A stretch of DNA of 10,420 nt from an uncultured Bacillaceae bacterium (GTDB taxonomy: Bacteria; Bacillota; Bacilli; Bacillales; Alkalibacillaceae): NCBI GenBank assembly GCA_937958375.1, contig CALGNY010000120.1, forward strand, positions 1 through 10,420, given 5' to 3'. A program made the position numbers and the translations under genes. Each line of letters starts with the position of its first letter. Positions within the stretch are counted from its first letter, which is position 1. The notes under the pieces were generated by a model. That model was not told the DNA's origin and made no database searches. It saw nothing but the letters and a program-made list of their open reading frames with translations. Below, one piece after another: positions 5,730 to 10,420 of this stretch.

Positions 5730-8135
5730 TTGAATACGATAACAATTGCCATCATCCTACCGTTCTTGGTAGCTCTGATTATTCCTTTTTTGAAGAAAAA
5801 AATATTCCATATCCATATCGGCTGGTTTGTGGTAACGGTTCCAACCGCATTATTTATCCTATTGGTACGTTTTGTGCCCGAAGTAGCCGCGGGTGAGACG
5901 TTTGCGTACTCTATTGATTGGATCCCTTCTTATCAAATTAATTTCTTGACGTACTTAGACGGATTAAGTTTGATCTTTGCACTATTGATTACTGGGATCG
6001 GTGCACTGGTCACACTGTATTCGATTTTTTACTTGTCGAAATATGAGAACTTGAAAAGCTTTTATACATATTTGCTTCTCTTTATGGGGTCCATGTTAGG
6101 GGTTGTATTTTCGGATAACCTCATGGGCCTATATGTTTTCTGGGAATTGACAAGCATTTCTTCCTTCTTGTTGATTGCTTTTTGGTTTCACCGGAAACTG
6201 TCCCGCGAAGGGGCACAAAAATCGTTACTGATCACCGTGAGCGGTGGATTTGCGATGCTTGTCGGTTTTATCATGGTTTATGTCATGGCAGACACGATGA
6301 GTATCCGTGAGATTATCACGATTTTGCCAGAAATGAGTGACCATCCACTGTTCGCCCCTGCAATGGTCCTGATTCTACTAGGTGCTTTTACAAAATCAGC
6401 CCAGTTCCCCTTTCATATTTGGCTGCCTACCGCTATGGAAGCGCCGACTCCTGTCAGTGCTTATTTACATTCAGCTACGATGGTCAAGGCAGGGATTTAT
6501 CTCGTTGCACGGTTCACACCTGTCTTCGGCGGTGAAGCGTCTTGGTTTTGGATCGTGACGGCGATTGGGTTAACGACCCTATTCTGGGGTGCTTTCAATG
6601 CCATTCGGCAAACCGATCTAAAAGCATTGTTGGCTTTTTCCACCGTCAGTCAACTCGGTATGATCATGAGTATGATCGGGATGAGTTCTGCAGCACTTCA
6701 TCATGGCCACGATATGGATACCGTCCTTTTCACGCAAATTGCTTTTGCGGGGATTTTTCACCTGATTAACCATTCGACATTTAAAGGTGCTTTATTTATG
6801 GTCGTCGGCATTATCGACCATCAATTGGGAACGAGGGACATCAGACGATTAGGTGGGCTTGCTTCATTGATGCCCTTGACGTTTACGGTTGCGTTGATCG
6901 GAAGTGCATCGATGGCCGGGTTGCCTCCGTTTAACGGTTTCTTAAGTAAAGAAATGTTCTTTACGGCTGTACTGAATGTCAGTGAATTGAATTTTACCGC
7001 TGATCACATCATGACGATGATTCCGGTTGTCGCGTGGATTGCCAGTGTGCTGACGTTTGTCTACTGTCTGATTTTTGTGAGTCGGACATTTTTGGGTCGG
7101 TACAAAGAAGAAAGATTGGAACGACCGGGGAAAGAAGCAAAGGCGGGGATGCTATTCTCACCTGTGATTCTTGGCTTGCTGGTTATCTTGATCTTTTTCT
7201 TCCCGAATGTTCTTGGAAGCTATGTGATTACACCCGCAATGTCTTCGATTTTCCCAATGCTTGATGTCGAACTCGGCGTGACCATTCAACAATGGCATGG
7301 GTTCAATACCGAGCTCATGATGACGCTTGCCCTAATCATTCTGGGCATCATCCTGTTCATGACACTACGTTGGTGGAGAGCGATTTATAAGCTATTTCCT
7401 GAACATTTATCTTTTAACCATTTGTATGGCGCATCACTGGAGAATACGAGTAAAGTCTCCAAATCGATTACGAATGCATACATGACGGGGCACCTGCGTG
7501 ATTATATGGTTTATATTTACTTTTTCTTTTTGATCGTCATCGGTGGAACACTTCTGTTATCTGGATCCTATCGATTTGAAATCTCAGGAAATGGTGAAGT
7601 AGGTGCCTTCGATTTGACGATCGCTATTGCGATGATGGCGGCAGCGATTTCTATTTTGGTCGCCAAATCACGTTTGACTGCCATCGTGTTGAATAGCTTT
7701 CTCGGATATGGCGTTGCGATATTCTTCGTTATTTTCCGGGCACCGGATATTGCACTGACGCAAATCGTCGTCGAAACGGTGACGACGGTATTATTCCTAG
7801 CCGCTTATTTCTTTTTGCCTGAATGGGAGAAAGAAGACAGTCGGAAACGTTCAAAATCTGTGAATCTGTTTCTGTCCATTTCCGTTGGTGTCATCTTTAC
7901 GGTGACGGCACTTGCTGTCCAAAACAATAAACTGTTTGAAAGTATTTCGACTTTCTTTGAAGATTCCTATGAGCTAGCCGGCGGACGAAACATCGTAAAC
8001 ACCATTCTCGGAGATTTCCGTGCGTTTGATACAATGCTTGAAGTTGTCGTGCTTTTGATCGGTGGAATCGGTGTTTATACGTTTATCAAATTTAAAGCCA
8101 GAAAGAAAAGGAATGAGCCTCTTGAAGACAAATAA
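5730..8135 (+). CDS. mrpA: Na+/H+ antiporter subunit MrpA
   Basis: This is the 801-residue large subunit of the Mrp cation/proton antiporter, a membrane complex that exports Na+ in exchange for H+ and is related to respiratory complex I (NuoL). Residues 1-500 carry the NuoL-like module: Glu139 in FWELTS, Lys222 in FTKSAQFPFH, the signature MEAPTPVSAYLHSATMVKAGIY (236-257, with His247 and Lys253), His344/His348, Lys352 and Lys407. The C-terminal 200 residues form the MrpA-specific part resembling MrpB, with FRAPDIALTQIVVETVTT (669-686, Glu682) and AFDTMLEVVVL. The start is TTG at 5730, about ten bases after the GTGGGGG ribosome site; no ATG gives the expected MNTITIAIILPF N-terminus. Length agrees with the family. 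Confidence 0.97.
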   Translation: MNTITIAIILPFLVALIIPFLKKKIFHIHIGWFVVTVPTALFILLVRFVPEVAAGETFAYSIDWIPSYQINFLTYLDGLSLIFALLITGIGALVTLYSIFYLSKYENLKSFYTYLLLFMGSMLGVVFSDNLMGLYVFWELTSISSFLLIAFWFHRKLSREGAQKSLLITVSGGFAMLVGFIMVYVMADTMSIREIITILPEMSDHPLFAPAMVLILLGAFTKSAQFPFHIWLPTAMEAPTPVSAYLHSATMVKAGIYLVARFTPVFGGEASWFWIVTAIGLTTLFWGAFNAIRQTDLKALLAFSTVSQLGMIMSMIGMSSAALHHGHDMDTVLFTQIAFAGIFHLINHSTFKGALFMVVGIIDHQLGTRDIRRLGGLASLMPLTFTVALIGSASMAGLPPFNGFLSKEMFFTAVLNVSELNFTADHIMTMIPVVAWIASVLTFVYCLIFVSRTFLGRYKEERLERPGKEAKAGMLFSPVILGLLVILIFFFPNVLGSYVITPAMSSIFPMLDVELGVTIQQWHGFNTELMMTLALIILGIILFMTLRWWRAIYKLFPEHLSFNHLYGASLENTSKVSKSITNAYMTGHLRDYMVYIYFFFLIVIGGTLLLSGSYRFEISGNGEVGAFDLTIAIAMMAAAISILVAKSRLTAIVLNSFLGYGVAIFFVIFRAPDIALTQIVVETVTTVLFLAAYFFLPEWEKEDSRKRSKSVNLFLSISVGVIFTVTALAVQNNKLFESISTFFEDSYELAGGRNIVNTILGDFRAFDTMLEVVVLLIGGIGVYTFIKFKARKKRNEPLEDK

Positions 8136-8544
8136 CGTTATCTTGCGTGCAGTCGTCCGAATTGTCGTCTTTATCATCTTGACGCTTGCTGTCTATTTGT
8201 TTTTGGCCGGCCACCATAATCCCGGTGGTGGGTTTGTCGGTGGACTCGTTCTGGCTGCGGCTTTAGTGTTGTTGCTCGTTTCGTATGATATTGAGACGGT
8301 CCGAAATGCCGTACCGTTTGACTTTAAAAAAGTGGCTGCATTAGGCGCCTTCATCGCTGTGGGCACGGCCTTCGGTTCATTTATTTTTGGCGAACCTTTT
8401 TTAAGTCAGACATTTGCTTACTTTCACTTGCCTTTTTTTGGCCAAACAGCATTGTCGACCGTGACGATTTTTGAATCCGGGGTCGCCCTAGCTGTTGTAG
8501 GTGTGGTTGTTACCATCATATTAAGTATTGTTGAGGATGTGTAA
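8113..8544 (+). CDS. mrpB: Na+/H+ antiporter subunit MrpB
   Basis: This is a 143-residue membrane subunit of the Mrp antiporter with about four hydrophobic segments. The family motif GHHNPGGGFVGGL is at 33-45, and FGEPFLSQTFAYFHLP and TIFESGVALAVVG follow. From the ATG at 8113 the length equals that remembered for B. subtilis MrpB and the N-terminus aligns (MSLLKTNN against MNEQKTND). However, AAAGGA sits right against this ATG. A TTG at 8122 would be spaced nine bases from the same site and give 140 residues. The 5' end overlaps mrpA by 23 bp, which suggests coupled translation. An upstream ATG at 8062 inside mrpA is not credible. Confidence 0.93.
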   Translation: MSLLKTNNVILRAVVRIVVFIILTLAVYLFLAGHHNPGGGFVGGLVLAAALVLLLVSYDIETVRNAVPFDFKKVAALGAFIAVGTAFGSFIFGEPFLSQTFAYFHLPFFGQTALSTVTIFESGVALAVVGVVVTIILSIVEDV

Positions 8545-8547
8545 TCC

Positions 8548-8889
8548 ATGGAGACATTAATCACAATCCTAGCTGGCGTATTAGTGACCGTCGCTACGTA
8601 TCTGTTGCTTTCAAGAAATGTGTTACGCGTCATCTTGGGTGTCGCGATACTTTCGCATGCCGCACACCTATTAATTATGACGATGGGCAGAGGGCTTACG
8701 AATGGGAACATCCCTGTGCTTAAAGAGGGTGTGAGTTCCTTTGTCGACCCTTTGCCGCAAGCGCTTATTTTGACGTCGATCGTCATCAGCTTTGCGGTCA
8801 CTGCGTTGTTGTTGGTGTTGGCTTACCGTACATATCGTGAAACAGGGAGCGATAATCTTTATGAGCTAAGGGGTTTTAAAGATGAATAA
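8548..8889 (+). CDS. mrpC: Na+/H+ antiporter subunit MrpC
   Basis: This is a 113-residue NuoK-like membrane subunit with three hydrophobic segments. Conserved features are LRVILGVAILSHAAHLLIMTMG (26-47), the DPLPQALILTSIVISFA motif (67-83) and the tail LVLAYRTYRE. Length equals that of B. subtilis MrpC as I remember it. It starts three bases after the mrpB stop, with GAGGATG as ribosome site inside the end of mrpB, and overlaps mrpD by 8 bp. In the complex it works with MrpD and MrpA. Confidence 0.96.
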   Translation: METLITILAGVLVTVATYLLLSRNVLRVILGVAILSHAAHLLIMTMGRGLTNGNIPVLKEGVSSFVDPLPQALILTSIVISFAVTALLLVLAYRTYRETGSDNLYELRGFKDE

Positions 8890-10363
8890 TTTAGTCGTTT
8901 TACCCATGGCAATCCCTGTTTTGGTTGGTATTATCCTCATATTTTTCCGCAACCAAGTCGTTTTTCAACGCGTGCTGACGTTACTCACGATGGTTGCCAA
9001 TATAGGAATTGCTGTTTATTTATTGAATATGATTCAGACGGATGGGATCCAGCGCCTTGATTTTGGCGGATGGGAACCACCGTTTGGCATTCTTTTTGTC
9101 GCCGATTCTTTCTCGGTCATCCTCGTTTTGACAACGAGCGTCGTTGCATCAGTTATTCTCATTTATGCCTTCGCATCCATCGGTAAGGCACATGAGCGGA
9201 TGTTCTTCTACTCATTTGTCAACTTTCTGATTGCCGGTGTCAACGGCTCATTTCTGACGGGAGACCTTTTCAACTTATATGTTTGTTTTGAAATCATGCT
9301 TTTGTCTTCCTATGTATTGATCGCTTTTGGGGGAAGAAAAGTCCAATTGCGTGAATCCCTTAAATATGTACTGATCAATGTGCTGTCCTCTTGGTTCTTA
9401 TTGATTGCCATTGCGTATTTATATGGCTCGGTGGGCACGCTGAATATGGCACACATCTCTGAGCGGATTGCAGAGTCTGGCCAAACACCCTTGTTGACGG
9501 TCATCAGCATGGTCTTCTTGATTGTTTTTGCATTGAAGGCTGGATTGTTTCTATATTATTGGCTGCCAAATGCGTACAGTGTGGCACCGACACCGATTGC
9601 GGCATTGTTTGGGGCTTTGCTGACCAAGGTCGGAATTTATGCCATGTTTCGTGTGTTTACGTTGTTTTTTTACCACGAACCGCAAATCACCCATACGATT
9701 ATCGGTGTACTGGCAGCGTTGACGTTGATCGGTGGTAGCGTCGGGGCTGTCGCGTACAAGGATATTCGTCTGATCGTAACGTACAATGTCATTATCGCGG
9801 TCGGATTTATATTGGTTGGCTTGTCTGTCGGGACCGTCACGGCCTTTGAAGGCTCGATTTATTATCTTGTTCATGACATGATTGTAAAAGGATTATTGTT
9901 TTTGATTGCAGGGTCGATGATTGCGTTGACGGGTACGGCCAAGATGGATGGAATGAGTGGTTTGATCCGAAATTATCCGCTTCTCGGATGGATGTTTTTT
10001 ATTGTCATGCTATCGCTCGCAGGGATTCCGCCGCTGAGTGGTTTTATCGGAAAAGTCTTGATCGGACAAGGGGCTGTTGAAATGGGCTCATATGTGCTAT
10101 TGGCACTTTCGTTCATCTCCAGTATTTTCGTGCTGTATTCGCTACTGCGCATCTTTTTGAACTGTTTCTGGGGAGAGACGATCATCAGTCCTGATGAAAA
10201 AACACCGATGAAAAAAGGGTGGCTAGTGTCGATTGCATTATTCACTTTAATGACGATCGGATTGGGGATCGGTGCTGAATCGATTCAGGATGTCGTGAGC
10301 GATGCAGCCCATACATTAATGAACCCACAAGTTTATATTGACGCAGTGTTGTATAACGAGTGA
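8882..10363 (+). CDS. mrpD: Na+/H+ antiporter subunit MrpD
   Basis: This is a 493-residue NuoM/NuoN-like subunit of the Mrp antiporter, the length expected for Bacillus. It has about 14 hydrophobic segments. The charged residues of the proton path are present: Glu137 in CFEIMLLSSY, Lys219 in FALKAGLF, Lys249 in LLTKVGIYAMFR, Lys336 in HDMIVKGLLFL and Lys391 in SGFIGK. The loop signature WLPNAYSVAPTPIAALF is at 227-243. Its ATG lies within the end of mrpC, eight bases after AAGGGG. The C-terminus QVYIDAVLYNE is intact, so whatever happens downstream does not truncate this gene. Confidence 0.97.
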   Translation: MNNLVVLPMAIPVLVGIILIFFRNQVVFQRVLTLLTMVANIGIAVYLLNMIQTDGIQRLDFGGWEPPFGILFVADSFSVILVLTTSVVASVILIYAFASIGKAHERMFFYSFVNFLIAGVNGSFLTGDLFNLYVCFEIMLLSSYVLIAFGGRKVQLRESLKYVLINVLSSWFLLIAIAYLYGSVGTLNMAHISERIAESGQTPLLTVISMVFLIVFALKAGLFLYYWLPNAYSVAPTPIAALFGALLTKVGIYAMFRVFTLFFYHEPQITHTIIGVLAALTLIGGSVGAVAYKDIRLIVTYNVIIAVGFILVGLSVGTVTAFEGSIYYLVHDMIVKGLLFLIAGSMIALTGTAKMDGMSGLIRNYPLLGWMFFIVMLSLAGIPPLSGFIGKVLIGQGAVEMGSYVLLALSFISSIFVLYSLLRIFLNCFWGETIISPDEKTPMKKGWLVSIALFTLMTIGLGIGAESIQDVVSDAAHTLMNPQVYIDAVLYNE

Positions 10364-10420
10364 TGTGGTGAATGAAGAAATCTATTTTGAAAAGTTGGCT
10401 CTGTTAAAGTCCGTTGTTGT
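10364..10420 (+). other. Post-mrpD end: mrpE expected but not recognisable; possible IS boundary
   Basis: In Mrp operons mrpE follows mrpD at once. Here the ATG at 10372 opens only MKKSILKSWLC before a TAA at 10405-10407. The frame from the GTG at 10366 stays open but reads VVNEEIYFEKLALLKSVV, which does not resemble an MrpE N-terminus (typically MAFQILLN and WM). The last 24 bases, from GGCTCTGTTAAAG at 10397, resemble the terminal inverted repeat of some Bacillaceae insertion sequences. That resemblance is from memory and unverified. Alternatives are that mrpE starts beyond the window or that its start diverges. Confidence 0.3.

Noticed and set aside
9551..9874. 107-codon minus-strand ORF opposite mrpD
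   Set aside because: It is antisense to strongly conserved mrpD codons, and no ribosome site or protein features support it.
1..10420. CRISPR array, tRNA or rRNA genes, prophage or defence system
   Set aside because: I looked for regular repeat-spacer arrays, cloverleaf signatures and phage or defence protein motifs on both strands. I found none beyond the two short repeats at the left edge.

Overview
The window looks like the chromosome of a low-to-medium GC Firmicute of the Bacillaceae, probably a halotolerant or alkaliphilic species. The grounds are Bacillus-type promoters and Shine-Dalgarno sites, S-box (SAM-I) control of methionine uptake, MetNPQ and Mrp proteins with the lengths I remember for Bacillus subtilis, an extremely acidic exported lipoprotein, and a multisubunit Mrp Na+/H+ antiporter operon. 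These are judgements from sequence reading and memory; no database search was possible.

Layout. At 1-85 lie two 11-bp direct repeats in a 22-bp period, cut by the window edge. On the minus strand follow a small DUF2975-type membrane protein (86-562) and a cytoplasmic TlpA-like redoxin (687-1106), separated by a hairpin terminator. The redoxin promoter appears to overlap, back to back, a plus-strand promoter. That plus promoter drives an unusual leader with two complete SAM-I riboswitches in series (1195-1350 and 1404-1577), each with its own terminator. Behind them lies the methionine ABC importer metN-metP-metQ (1597-4195), closed by a strong terminator at 4275-4318.

A small charged ORF of uncertain start (4455-4595, plus) converges on a universal stress protein of the KdpD-associated type (4651-5328, minus) across a bidirectional terminator. 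A 401-bp gene-free stretch separates that gene from the divergent Mrp operon: mrpA (TTG start), mrpB, mrpC and mrpD, all overlapping or nearly touching. mrpE should come next, but the last 57 bases do not encode a recognisable MrpE start. They end in a sequence resembling the terminal repeat of an insertion sequence.

How the genes work together. The left block is methionine supply: when S-adenosylmethionine is plentiful both riboswitches should terminate transcription, and when it is scarce MetNPQ is made. The right block is ion homeostasis: MrpA and MrpD are the proton-pumping-type subunits, with MrpB and MrpC as small membrane partners, and the complex exports Na+ in exchange for protons. 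The most notable items are the tandem riboswitch leader, the possible interruption of mrpE, and the small ORF whose protein-like frame extends upstream of any usual start codon.
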